From: Luzula sylvatica
Lineage: Eukaryota; Streptophyta; Magnoliopsida; Poales; Juncaceae
DNA length: 64,000 nt
Direction of reading: 5' to 3'
Assembly (NCBI GenBank): GCA_946800325.1
Contig: OX326957.1
Span: forward strand, 50,380,807-50,444,806
The notes under the pieces are model-generated. The model was given only the letters and a program-made list of their open reading frames with translations, made no database searches and was not told the DNA's origin. The number at the start of each line of letters is the position of its first letter. The stretch's first letter is position 1. Positions 50,410 through 62,127 of the stretch are shown one piece after another. Position numbers and translations under genes: made by a program.

Positions 50410-51125
50410 TTACATTTTGGTCCTTTTTTATTTACAAATTGGTCCTTTTTTTGAAAAAAATTTACATTTTGGTCCTTTTTCTTTACATTTTCGTCCTTTA
50501 TATTTGCTTTTTGGTCCTTCGAAGTTTTGAAATTTACATTTTAGTCCAGGGGTCTCAAATTGGTCCTATTTTTTTTTTAAAATTACATTTTGGTCCTTTT
50601 TTCCACATTTTGGTCCTTTATATTTGCTTTTTTATCCTTCGAAGTTTTAAAATTTACATTTTGGTAAAGGGGCCTCTTTGTAAAAATAATTTATTTACAT
50701 TTTGGTACTTTTCTGAAAAAAAAATACATTTTGATCCTTTTTATTTACATTTTGATCCTTTTTTATTTGCATTTTGGTCCTTTTTATTTACATTTAGTCC
50801 TTTCAAGTTTGAAAAATTAAACTTTGGTCCAGGGGCCTCTTTGTAAAAAATTTATTTATATTTTGTTCATTTTTATTTACATTTTGGTCATTTTTAGTTG
50901 AAAAAACTATATTTTGATCCTTTCTATTTACATTTTTGTCCTTTTGAGTTTAGAAACTTATATTTTGGTCCTTCATATTTACATCTTCATCCTTTTTTAC
51001 ATTTTTGAATTTATATTATAGTCCTTTTTATTTATATCTTGGTCCTTTTCATTTTTACTTCACACTTTAGTACTTTTTATTAACATTTTGGTCCTTTTTA
51101 ATTTAAATTTCGGTCCTTTTTTACA
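50410..51125. repeat. Minisatellite TTTACATTTTGGTCCTTTTT-like, expanded
   Basis: Roughly 30 imperfect units of 18-22 bp with the core ACATTTTGGTCCTTT, in blocks separated by AGGGGCCTCTTTGTAAAAA-type words. It is the reverse complement of the array at 6505-6740, which sits at the same relative place in a smaller Helitron. Confidence 0.9.
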
Positions 51126-51212
51126 TTATTAATAATTTCTCTCATCTCATGCGTCCACATCAACACCTTATTATGCCTCCCTATCACCACTTTACTTGAA
51201 ATTTTTTCAAAA

Positions 51213-51905
51213 GACTCCTTAAATTTTTAGATATTGTACAAAAAAATTAATTTACATATGTATTCATTTAAAAAAAATGCTTTTTTAATTTTAAAAAATT
51301 CTTAAACTTTTTTTAATACATAATAATTAAAAAAAAATTACTATATGTTATATGTTATATAATTTTAATATTTCATTCATTACAAATATTCAACTTATGT
51401 ATTATTTTTCTTGAAAAACTAAAATAAAATTATAATAAGTTGAACAATATTAATAAAAGAACATCTTGCAAATATTTAAAAATAAAATATCACAAAACTA
51501 TTAAAAAATACATAAAAGGAAAACTAAAATAAAAAGTAGATGTTTAAATAGATATTTTCTATGAATATATTTGCAAGATGTTTATTTATTATTATTTAAT
51601 GTTAGTTTTTTTATGAATAAAGAATGGAATATTAAAATTATATAAACAAAATATGTAATAATTTAAATTTTTTTTAAATCACTATATGTTAAGAAGTGTT
51701 TATGAATTTTCTTAAAATTAATAAAAAATAACAAAAATAAGTTTTAATTATTACATATGAGATTTGGAAGGTATTTTGAAAAAAAAAAAAATTAATATCA
51801 TCCATAAGGAGTATTTTAAAATAAAAGTTTGGTAAAGAATTTTTTTTTTGGAGTTTACGAAAAGATAGAGGATTTTTTACAATATCCAAAAAAAATTAGG
51901 GGATT
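51213..51905. mobile_element. Foldback element nested in the Helitron
   Basis: The same arms and interior as 18465-19345 (AAAGAACATCTTGCAAATAT, AAATATCACAAAACTATTAA, then GTTAGTTTTTTTATGAATAA). The right arm ends GGAGTTTACGAAAAGATAGA...AATATCCAAAAAAAATTAGG. It has no coding capacity. Confidence 0.75.
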
Positions 51906-52396
51906 AAAAATATACCAAATCACGGATGTGCGAATAATCATGACATAATTTAAATTAAAGGTTCGAACGAAACGGTTAGCGATGACATCGTGAAACTTTG
52001 TTGTTGGCCGACCACACAAAGGGCGAAAAATATTTGTGCTAAATATGTAGCGAAATTAAGGATTTGTGAAATTAAGAACACTCTTTTTTCAGCAATGTTT
52101 TCTGATCTATTAGGTTCTTAATAAATTTCATGACGACTCATTCGTTCTTTTTCCTTATTTTGCTTATGATGTATAAAATATAGATAATTTTTTTAGCAAT
52201 AACCGTTTGAATTATTCAAGAAATCCGGCTCTTAAAATATTCAAACGATTTTTGCTACAAAATTTCACTCGCACACAACACACTAAATTACACATATAAT
52301 AATGATTACAAAAAGAAATTCACGACAACAATTTTCTTCAACTACATTACTTATAAACCCGAACAACCCCGCGCAATTGCGCGGGGGTCATGCTAG

Positions 52397-52994
52397 TGTT
52401 AATTAAAATAAACCACTTTTGATTGAATTGTCTATTGTCAGAATTTTATTATGTAGTAATAGTCAAAAAAAGATTATTATTTTTCTAGGAATTTTTAAAT
52501 TTCATAAACCCCCTAACTCAGTGGCTGAAAATACACCCGAATTATGATTTCATAGGCATTTTTTACTGAGAATTTTTTCGATTCATCCCAATTCCAATGT
52601 TAAATCTTAATTACTTATTAATTTTTGGAAAAATGTCTACCATATTTGGTCTTGTTCACTTTCTATGTTCTCAAACCGAGAAAATAGGATTTTGAAAATA
52701 AATCCTAGATGCATCACTAATCTAGAATTGAGAATCCGAGAACAAACCAAGAAAATAAGTCCTGAATATGAATTTTGAAAATGAAATCCGGGATCTGTAC
52801 ACGCGAAACCTTCCTCTACAAGCCTTCTCTCCTCTTTATCCCGCCTAATTTCTTCTGTGCTCTTGTTTCTTTCTCTTCTTGTCGGAAATAGGGTTTTGCT
52901 GAAACCCTGCTCTATCGCCATTAACACATCCCTTCTTTCTTTCTCTTACATCACTTCTTTCTTTCGTCTTCATCTTCAACCAGACTGACGATCA
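52397..52994. other. Upstream flank of the XPB pseudogene
   Basis: 52640-52980 is less AT-rich, with a pyrimidine-rich stretch (TTTCTTTCTCTT) just before ATG 52995, consistent with an old 5' leader. The minus-strand ORF at 52637-52927 is not supported. Confidence 0.4.
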
Positions 52995-53665
52995 ATGGCT
53001 GAACTCAAAGCATATCACATAGATTTGCCTTTATGGGAATGTGCTGATGGAAGAATAATTCTCGAGATCTCTTCTCCTTTTTATGAGCAAGCTTATCGTA
53101 TCTTAATTGTAATTGATGAACCAGTCCGCAGGTAATTAGGCTCATCTTTTTTTAATCAAGACTCACCCAATTTTGCATAGATTATTTTTGTATATGGACG
53201 AAATAAGTTTGATAATACTCAAAATGTACAACATAGTTTCAAAATTTACATAATAACACTCTCGACATTTCAAAAGTCGAGAACTTTCATAATTCTCTAC
53301 ATTTCAAATGTTGAGCAGTTTTAATTACTTCGTCAGCTTTTATTAACAACAAACTGGTGTAATTAAGGGTTAAACATGTCGACTTTTCAATTGTCGAGTC
53401 CAGTGACCCTATCGACATTTGAAATGTCGAGACCTTGTTGTTTCCTCCTCGGGAACACAAGCCTCATTTGTCCTTCCTCTGAACCACTAACTTCCCACCA
53501 GCCTCATTTACCACCTTCTCGACTTTTGAATTGTCGAGACCTTGCTCTATATATTCCGAGCCCACTCACTCCCTCTCTCACTTCCACACTCTCCCCCTCT
53601 CTCTCTTTCTCACTCTCTCTCTCTATAAATCTGCCATATATGGCCTTCTTATTTTAATCAAAAAA

Positions 53666-55772
53666 ATGTATTTTAATGATGGGATTTTATCGGGTCCGAT
53701 CGAGACGGACGTATTATTTTCACAATAAACTCCTCGGTTTGAAAATGCTGCTTCGTTCAGAAAGGCAATTCGATTCGAACAAAAATCCACAAAATGGAGA
53801 AAATGGAAAATTTCTGATCCAAGAGTAGTGATGCGACTAAGGCGATCTGGATTTTATCCGATTATGCAGTGTGCCATCAACGAGAATGTCTGGGCACTTC
53901 TTACCGCTTTGGTGGAAAGATGGCATCCCGAAACAAACACTTTTCACATGAGGTGTGGCGAGATGACCGTAACTCTTCGTGATGTCGCACTTCTTACCGG
54001 ATTGTGCATGGACGGTAACCCCGTGATAACTCCATTTATTTCTCCACTTGATTTAAAAAATGATGTAATTAGACTACTCGGACGATGTCTGAATGTTTGG
54101 GCCAAAGAAAAATCCCGATTGAAGTTGAAGTGGTTAAAATCGAATTTGGAGGCCACAAGTGAAGGTCGAGATGAGGAATATTGCCATCGACAAGCTCATG
54201 CTTATATTCTTTATTTTTTGGGTGGTGTCGTGTTTCATGACTCCACCACTGATTCGATACCGGCAAGATTTATCATGCTCTTGGAAGATTTCGATGCATG
54301 TAGAACGTACGCATGGGGAGCCGCTGCTTTAGCGCATTTCTATAATGCGCTTTCATTTGTTGCTGTGATTGGTCATGATCATGCATATATATGGTTTTCT
54401 CTTCTTCAAGTAAAAAAAAAAAAATTTTTTTTTTAATTAAAATAATAATTTTTTAATATAATATGACAGACCTGGTCTTGGTTTCATTTATTGCTGGGGA
54501 GACCTAAGGTTGTTGCTTATCGAATAGTTGTCGACGAAACATTGCCACTGATGTGGAGATGGACTGGAGCAAACATATCCTACAAGAGTAACAATCTTGC
54601 GACGCAAACTTGTTATCTTGCAGGATGTTTCGATGATATGCAAAAAACACAAGTATAAATTTATTTAATAATTTTTGAAATTATATTTATGTTGATAAAA
54701 ATATATTTATTTAGGTTGATTGGGACCCGTACACAGACGAGTTGCTTTCTGTGGTCCCCCTTTCATGTATGGAGGGCCATCGTGTGTGGAGGGCTCGGGT
54801 TCCATTGATTTCTTTTGACATGATCGAGATGCATTATCCTAATCGAGTATTGGCCCAATTCGGCTTGAAGAAACACATACCGAATAATGTGCATCGACTA
54901 GCTTCAAAAAAATGTCTGGCCAGACAAGATATGATGCACATATTCGAATATTAGGTGAATTGGTGGAATCATCAAATGGAGCATGTAGTCAATCAGTCTG
55001 ATGATATTATCGACGATACCTACGATAGAGATCGTGATTACATGAGTTGGTATTGGAAGAAAACTCGGAGATGAATTTGTGGACCTCCAATTTTGTCGAT
55101 CAAAGAATTTCAAGACGCTGGCCACAAGAGTCGGCAAATGGTAAAAAACTTTTGTTTTTAATATTTGTATTGTTTGCTAATTAATTTTGAAAAATATTGT
55201 GCAGCACGGAATTATAGTTGCGATGATGCGGCAAATGGCTCATATGGAGGAGACTCATCGAGAGAGAGAGATATTGAGAAGATCGGAGAGATTTTGAAGG
55301 ATACACAATAGTTTTGCAGGTCACAGTATGATGAGTTATACGATGATCCATGTTATGATACGCAGATACCGATGCCTCGGCCTTCTCGTTCGACGTTTAT
55401 GTCACATGTTTACGACACTCATCCGCAGCCTCCTATTTACTACACTTAGCCCGAGCCTCCTGTTCACGACACTCATCCCGAACCTCCTATTTATGGTACC
55501 CAGTCTCCACATTATGAGTATACATCTCATGTTTCTCCTTATCACCCCCTATTCCTCCACACTATGAGTACCCATATACCTCTGAGCCTTCTTCTTATAC
55601 TTATCCATCTCAACCTCCACCTCCTCCATATACCTCTGAGCCTTCTCTCTTGGATTTGTTGAGCACCAATCAGTTTCATTATCATCCATTTGGATCTACC
55701 TCTCAGCCTTTTGATGCTCCATCGACATCTCAAGATCCACCAACTGGGCCTAACTATTGGGATTTTTTGAGA
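53666..55772 (+). pseudogene. Plant mobile domain (PMD, MAIN-like) gene of MULE-2
   Basis: Exons are 53666-54409, 54470-54652, 54715-55140 and 55205-55772, with GT-AG introns. Reading gives G-P-I-E-T-D-V-L near the start, L-R-R-S-G-F-Y, L-L-T-A-L-V-E-R-W-H-P-E-T, M-T-V-T-L-R-D-V-A-L-L-T-G-L, then W-S-W-F-H-L-L-L-G-R-P, D-P-Y-T-D-E-L, V-P-L-I-S-F-D-M-I-E-M-H and A-Q-F-G-L-K-K-H-I-P. That is a full PMD. A Pro/Tyr/His/Ser-rich tail ends N-Y-W-D-F-L-R. Stops: TAA 53726, TAG 54952, TGA at about 55072 and a few later shifts. The ATG at 53666 gives the longest family-like start; 53831 is the first ATG after the TAA. Cellular PMD proteins act in the nucleus on transposon silencing and genome stability. 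A TATATATT at 53547 could be its TATA box. Confidence 0.88.
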
Positions 55773-56004
55773 TAAATTTTATTTATATGTTATGTTTTAT
55801 TTTTTGAGATAGATGTAGTATTTATTATGTTGTATTTTGAGATATATTTTTTGGAATAGAGGAAGATGAAGCCATTACTACAATAACACAAACAAACCAA
55901 GTACAAAGTGACAAAAAAATACAAATCACAAAAAAAAATACAAATCACAAACAAATACAAGTCACAAAATCAGAGCCAAAAGTACAAACTCTATTAAATA
56001 ATAA

Positions 56005-58552
56005 CAAAACTACTAAAAAAACTGATTTGCCGCTCTCCTATCATGAAGAGTCGGACAAGTGCGTTTCTTATGGCCACTCCCCTTGCAAAAACTTCATTTG
56101 TTTGATCTTCTACCTCCAGGGTCCATTTCAATTATATCACATTTTTTACTTGGACAACCTGTTTTTTCGGACTTTTGGAGGCAACACCGGTTCACCTGAA
56201 ATAACAGGCCAAAAAGGACGATCTGGAATAACTCGAAATACTCCTTCATACGTACGTTTGTACATCTCGACTCTATAATATTCCGCACAATAACAATATA
56301 TATTCCTTTCACAGACGAAACCACACACGGCTAATACATGCATGCATGGAACCCCTTCTAATTGAGGAACATTACATGAGCAACGACATGTTGGTTCTTC
56401 AAGCCAAACTTCGTAGGTCTCAGAATCTTGATAGTTTACTAATTTTATTACCTCGAAGTACACACGAGAATGTGGTCGAACTGCCACATTCCGGGACTCC
56501 CGAAGTGTTGTTGCTATTATACTCTCATATTTCATGCAAATAGTAGTTCCCCAATTTTCCGCATTGATTTGTCGTTTATAAAAATATGTGTTCAAACGAG
56601 TGCATATTTGAGATACAATCGTTCGAGCTGGTAGGCCATGTGTTTCTTTCATAACTCCATTAAACATTCTGAAATATTTGTGGTCGTAATACCCCATCTA
56701 CGACCATCATCGTGAGCTTGAGCCCACAAACATTTGTCTCTAACTTGTGTATTCAAATATTCTTCAATTTCCAGATGCATCAATTTAAGCCGCTCAAAAT
56801 ACCTATCAAATGCGTATATTATTTTTTCAGTTGCCGTTGTCCAGAAAAATTCCCCCATTGCTTTTCCTCCTAATTTTGCAACGATATTCGATTGCACATG
56901 ACGTATGCAATACTTATACACATGTCCTTCTTCGTTGGGAAATACACGACTCAACGCATTTTTGTGTCCGGACCAACGATATGTGACAATACAAACATAT
57001 CGTTCTTTTGTTACATTATATTTCAACCGATCTAGAAACCATTCCCACGATGATGCATTTTCCTGTTCTACTATGGCAAAAGCAACCGGAAAAATACCTC
57101 TATTACCATCGACACCGGTTGAAATAAGAAGAGTACCAAGATACAATTCATAAAAACCGGTGCCGTCGATACTAACAACCAGTCTGCAATAACGAAAACC
57201 ATTTATTGACGGACCTAGTGTTCGGAATAGACGTTTGAATTTATTACCCAAACCGTGATTTCATGATCTTACCACGATACCTTCATATTGAATATCTACC
57301 GCCGCATTACTATCTGCCTGAACAATCGCTTGGGTGGATATAGGTAAATCAGCGTAAGACTGCTCCCGACTACCATAAATCAATTTCATTGCTTTACATC
57401 GAGCATTCCAAGCTCTCCGATACGAAATATCAATTCCATACATGTTCTTAATTATATCAATAATATTCTTGGAGTTAGGGATATGGTTCCTCTCAAATGT
57501 GGCATTATAATCCTACGTTTGTGTTTCCTTGTTAGTTGCTAACTGGAACTACTACCGCTCTCATTTCTACAAGTGTGAGGACCATTATACATTGATATTT
57601 TCCAATAATCCGTATTTTTTGGATTAAATACACGCATTCTCCTAGAGAAATCATTACTTTTGCATGTCACATCTCATTCTCTCGGCCTACTTCTTTTCAC
57701 TACAAAACTAACAAAATTTCTAATAGTTCATTCTTGTACTGCATGTTGCAATGATTCTTTATCCGAAAAAATCATCCTGATCCATGAAGCACTTTTCGGA
57801 AGTTCCACAGACGAATTGTTAATATCGTTTACATATTCTTCACACACCATTTCTTCTACCCATTCGTCATTTTCGAAACATCAGGCAACCCTTCACCAAT
57901 ATTAATTTCATCCAAATTATTATTTCTCGCATTCATTACCTCATCGATATCCACTTCTGGACCATCCGGATGCGCCTCATCATCGTCTGATTCCGATTCT
58001 TCGCTCGTTCCATCAATATCTTCGTCCGATGATTGGTTCATTCGAATAAATCGAGTTTTCATACGTTTGGTATGATGATTGCAAAGGACCCGCTCCGTAT
58101 GATTGGTTCGAATAGATCGGGTTTTCGGTCGTTTGGTACGAAGATTGCAAAAGATCCGTTACATATGGTTGGCTACTACTTTAGAAAGGATTGTAATTAA
58201 CAAAACTAAATGTATTTGGATTTGGATAATAATTGTTTGGAACGAATTCCACAAACAACTTTATCGTTCTGTTTTGAAGTTTGGATATCATCATAGAAAA
58301 GCTATGATCATTAGTGATGTCGATGATATCACCGATTCCATCACCAAAAGGTCAATTATATTTTATAATTAAATCATACATTCTCGGATTTATTTCGACA
58401 GTTTGAAAAATTAAATTTTTCAAATCATCATAGGTACTATAAATGGGTATATTTATTATTTTTCGGTTACCACCTTCGTAGCGTGGAATTGGACCGCTCA
58501 AATTAATGGTTCCGTTCCAATAAACAACTAAATTTACATTACCATTTTGCAT
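56005..58552 (-). pseudogene. MuDR-class transposase of MULE-2, degenerate
   Basis: On the minus strand, in order: N-terminal module (58552-58355, R-Y-E-G-G, I-N-P-R-M-Y-D-L-I), acidic region (58062-57860), MuDR DNA-binding domain (about 57850-57560, T-I-R-N-F-V), and transposase core (57251-56650). The core has S-I-D-G-T-G-F-Y, L-G-T-L-L-I-S-T-G and C-I-V-T-Y-R-W-S-G-H. The second catalytic Asp is Tyr here, whereas MULE-1 keeps Asp. N-I-S-E-C precedes a one-base frameshift at about 56665. The SWIM zinc finger is C-R-C-S-C...C-M-H (about 56400-56345). The tail resembles a zinc knuckle with F-C-K-G-S-G-H-K-K-R-T-C (about 56080-56045). Several further stops and shifts occur. No activity is expected. 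Confidence 0.88.
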
Positions 58553-59082
58553 ATTGTACTACAACGTAAAAAAAAGAAAATTCATTATAAAATTATTTAA
58601 CAAATAAGTAATAATAATAAATTTTACCTTCAAACTCTAAATGATTCGTAAAAGAGGAAGAGCAAATATGATTGCAACAAAAAGAAATTTGATGAAAATG
58701 AGAGAGGGGGCTGGGTGTTTAAATAGATAAAACGTTCGACATTTCGAAAGTCGACCATTCCACCGAATTTTACACCAACGGTCCTTGTGCCCTTGACTTT
58801 TCAAATGTTGAGAAAACCACCGAAATTTCAGCAGCTCTCGATTCCTCTCGACATTTCAAAAGTGGAGCATTCTTGCTCGACAATTCAAAAGTTGAGCATT
58901 TTATTTGATTAACAGTTAGCAGTCATTAAGAAAAGCTTAAAACTCCTCAACACTTAAAATGTCGAGACCATAGAAAGCTCTCGACTTTTCAAATGTCGAG
59001 AGTGTTATTATGCAAAATTTGAAATTATGTTGTCCATTTTGAGTATTATCAAACTTATTCCGTCTATATACAAAAATTCCCC
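58552..59082. repeat. Right subterminal palindrome array and TIR of MULE-2
   Basis: Six variants of a ~21-bp odd palindrome with GTCGA half-sites lie at about 58736, 58793, 58849, 58877, 58948 and 58981. Spacing is irregular, 28-71 bp. The TIR occupies about 58975-59082. Confidence 0.8.
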
Positions 59083-60063
59083 TTAACTAATTTTTCCTTT
59101 TATCATTATCATAGGTCTCGATCTATTCATGAATACCATGTACCTGCTCGCTCTCTATCTGACGCAGTTTCAGGGGGATTAGAATCCGAGACTATACTGG
59201 AACGATTAACTTCATTATCGAAAACTTCATTACCTATAGAATTATAGATCTCATTTCCTCAAGTTCCAATTATGGTAAAGTCAAGCTAGTGCTGAATAAT
59301 AACAGATGTTTTGTCGAATCCCCATTTCCCGAGGTAACTAATGACTTGATTAATTTGATTTTGATAATTAATTTATATATGTGTGTACTTTTTTGTTAAC
59401 AAGTAACATGGATCTTTTCGGTGCAGGTCATCAAAGCTTTACTCCGGAACAAATTAGTTAGTGATTTAAGATTATTACCTCGAGAAAATGACACTTTGCT
59501 CCTGGACTATGTTGTGGGGGGATTAAGATTACCTGGAGAATGCGACACGGTTTCTTTCGAAATAGACCCTGCCCGAGTAAATGATATGAAAACAAGGTGT
59601 TTCTCTGCTTTTTTGAATTACCCAATGGTTGAGGTATACGATTTCATAAGCGACGAGGTAAATCCTAAGTTGGAAATTGAGTTGAAGCCTAACCTTATGA
59701 TGATGAGACCTTATCAAGAGGAGTGTCTTTCGAAGATGCTTAGCGAAGGTAAATCCTAAGTTGGTGTGCGCACGAATAAGTAAAATATATTGTTATGATA
59801 TTAATATTTTATATTGTAGGGAAAGCGAGATAAGGGTTCGTCGTGCTTCCTTGTGGGGCCGGAACATTTCGAGTAGGAGTGGCGGCAGCATGTCGATTAA
59901 AAAAAGTGTTCTTTGTCTGACGACGGACGCATGTTTGGTGGATAAATGGGTGGCACAGTTCATGATGTGGTCTACAATCGAAGACAAACAGATATGTCGA
60001 TATTGCAGCAAAAATAAAGAAATTTTAACAAAAGAGACTCGAGTTCTTGTTACTACCTATAGC

Positions 60064-60571
60064 CACTGTTGTAAAAAACGGTGAAAACGGTGAAAAACGG
60101 TGGAAAAATAGTGTTTCGATGGAAAAATATTCCGTTTTTTACAAGACGGTTTGAAAAAAGGTCAAAATGACTGTTTTTCACAACAACAACAAATTGGAAT
60201 TTTCATTTTTTACCGTTTTACTTACGGTTGTCCCGAATGATGTTAATGATTTTACTATTTAGTTTATGTTTGGATTTGAGTTTATATTTTGATGTTATGT
60301 TATATTGGACATTCGTTTTGATGTTACGTTTATGTTAGACATTCGTTTTGATGTTATGTTTTATGTTGGATGTTGTTTATGTTATTTTTTTTACTATTAA
60401 AAAATTAAATTATTATATACTTTTTGGTTTTATCATTTAATTTTAATTAAATTATTATCGATTTTGGTGACCGTTTTTCACCGTTTTTCCATCGTTTTTT
60501 TTACCATTTTACGTAATCCCGTTTTACGGTCCCCGACCGTTCCGTATCGTTTTCCGTATTTTACAACATTG
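60064..60571. mobile_element. hAT-type MITE (508 bp) inserted in an XPB exon
   Basis: The left end CACTGTTGTAAAA and right end (complement) CAATGTTGTAAAA are inverted. The flanks CCTATAGC (60056-60063) and CCTATAAC (60572-60579) are an 8-bp duplication with one change. The right copy keeps the expected Tyr-Asn-Met codons of XPB. Subterminal AACGGTGAAAAACGG words recur in both orientations. Non-coding. Confidence 0.9.
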
Positions 60572-61964
60572 CCTATAACATGATCACTCATTCCCCGAAT
60601 AACATGAAGGATATAAGAGAAAGAAACTGGGGTCTAATTTTGATGGATGAGGTAAAAATAAATATTTAATACTGACCTACTTTTATTTATTTGTTTCTTT
60701 CTTTATGGTTTGAGGGTCTAATTATTTATGTTTTTTTTGTGAATTTTAGGTGCATGATGTAAATATGTCCACGTTTATCAAAGTTAATGGTTTCACAAAA
60801 TCATATTCGCATTGCAAGTTTGGTTTGACCGGTATGGATTCTCCTTCTTCTAAAAATCATGCTTTGTTTTTGTTCTATCAATATAATTTGTTGAATCAGT
60901 ACTATTTATGATGATGCATTATCATTATGTGATATTTCACCTTCACCAGTGAAAGAGGGCATGCGTTTAAGTGGCTTGGATAAGCATGTCGGTTCGAAAA
61001 TGTACGAAGCGTATTGGCATGAGTTGGTCGATGGGGGCTTTGTTGCAAATATGGCGTACACTGAGTTCTCGTGTCCCATGACCGTGAAGTTCATGGCCGA
61101 ATACTGGAAAAAGGAAAATTCCAAGAAAAAATAGGTAGGATTTAATTGCCTTTGTTTGCATTCGTAATCCAACAATGTTTCACAGAAAAGGCAATGTTGT
61201 ATGAATTAAAGGCATGATTGCACAATTCAACATTGATTTGTGTGTTAATTAGTTATATATTGGTAAATTGGGGTTAATTGTCTTAAAATTTGCAGGATTT
61301 ATGTGTGATGAATCTAAACAAATTCCGGGCCTGTGAATATCTGATAAGAATCCATGAACAAAAAATTGACAAAATTGTAGTTCTTGTAGATAATCTTGAT
61401 GCTCTCGCCGCATATGCACAGAAGCTTGGCAAACCCATGATCCATGGCGTTACAAGGTTTTCATATATACCCTCCCAAACGCTCACATTTTTTAGTTTAA
61501 CCCCTGTTAAAATTTGAAATATCATAATTATCCTGATTAATTTTTCATTTTGTTGTTTGTTTGTTTAATTATTCAGCGACGTTGAGAAAACATGGATTCT
61601 CGATCTCTTCAAAACCAGGCCTGATCTCAACACTATTTTTTTGTCCAAGGTCCTCTCTCTCTCATATTATTTTGACATTTTTCAAGGGTAGAAATGAAAT
61701 TTTTCATTTTGTGGGTATTGTGTTATTTAGCTAGGAGATATTTCGATGGATATTCCAAAAGCAAATGTGATAATTCAAATATCGTTTCATGCTGACTCCC
61801 TGTGTCAGGAGGTCAAACGTCTCATCCGTATTCTCAGGGCCAAGATTTCTGTGATATTGTATCTAAATTCTAAATTATAATTTTGATTACTATTATAATT
61901 TCAATTTTATTACTGTTTTTATGAAACGAATGCACTTCTGTTTATTAATGACGGCAATTAGATG

Positions 61965-61966
<2 letters not shown>

Positions 61967-62002
<36 letters not shown>
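61967..62002. repeat. (AT)n microsatellite
   Basis: About 18 AT units in the last intron of the XPB pseudogene. Confidence 0.97.
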
Positions 62003-62008
<6 letters not shown>

Positions 62009-62127
62009 TATTTTGTCAAGGAAAAAGCGCAAGATAGGTTGGCTGAAAGCATAGGAGAATACAATACATTTTTCTACTCTCTCGTTTCCACTCCTACACA
62101 GGTACATACATACAATACATACAATAT

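Larger units (their letters stand above)
50323..52396 (+). mobile_element. Complete non-autonomous Helitron (2,074 bp)
   Basis: The 5' end reads A|TCTATACTATATACTAA (from 50323), with GCCACGTCACC about 50 nt inside. The 3' end is CCCGCGCAATTGCGCGGG (52368-52385), 7 nt, CTAG (52393-52396), then T. Insertion between A and T without target duplication is the Helitron rule. It contains the minisatellite 50410-51125 and the foldback 51213-51905. No Rep-helicase ORF; 50364-50846 is the translation of the repeat. Confidence 0.9.
53180..59082. mobile_element. MULE-2: PMD-carrying Mutator-like element in XPB intron 1
   Basis: The inverted ends share TTTTTGTATATGGACGAAAT (left, from about 53184) and its near complement at 59050-59078. 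They match over ~100 bp through ACACTCTCGAC-ATTTCAAA. The right end is GGGGAATTTTTG when read inward, like the solo end at 49304. Contents converge: PMD gene (plus, 53666-55772) and transposase (minus, 56005-58552). Five palindromes of the form CTCGAC-TTTCAAA-GTCGAG lie in the left subterminal region (53271-53538) and six in the right (58736-59001). No convincing 9-bp duplication; left-end decay is evident. Length 5.9 kb. Confidence 0.88.
52995..62101 (+). pseudogene. XPB (TFIIH 3'-5' helicase) pseudogene
   Basis: Ten exon segments match plant XPB in order: 52995-53131 (L-W-E-C-A-D-G-R-I), 59115-59333, 59427-59748 (F-E-I-D-P-A-R-V), 59820-60063 plus 60580-60651, 60750-60831, about 60950-61134 (K-K-E-N-S-K-K-K), 61296-61456 (N-K-F-R-A-C-E-Y), 61577-61649, 61731-61844 and 62021-62101 (F-F-Y-S-L-V-S-T). 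XPB opens promoter DNA and acts in nucleotide-excision repair. Defects: frameshift near 59250; TAA at 59831; Walker A G-A-G-K-S changed to G-A-G-T-F; a 508-bp insertion at 60064; TAG at 61132-61134; the 61844 donor is AT, not GT; motif VI Gly replaced by Ile; the C-terminus is lost to a LINE/Copia insertion. DEVH is kept. MULE-2 fills intron 1. The N-terminus is shorter than in normal XPB. Confidence 0.93.

Noticed and set aside
50364..50846. 160-residue Phe/Leu-rich ORF
   Set aside because: Minisatellite translation inside the 50323 Helitron; no membrane protein family matched.
53180..59091. A 9-bp target duplication for MULE-2
   Set aside because: Flanks (TTTTGCATA left; TTAACTAAT right) do not match at any offset I tried; the left terminus is eroded.
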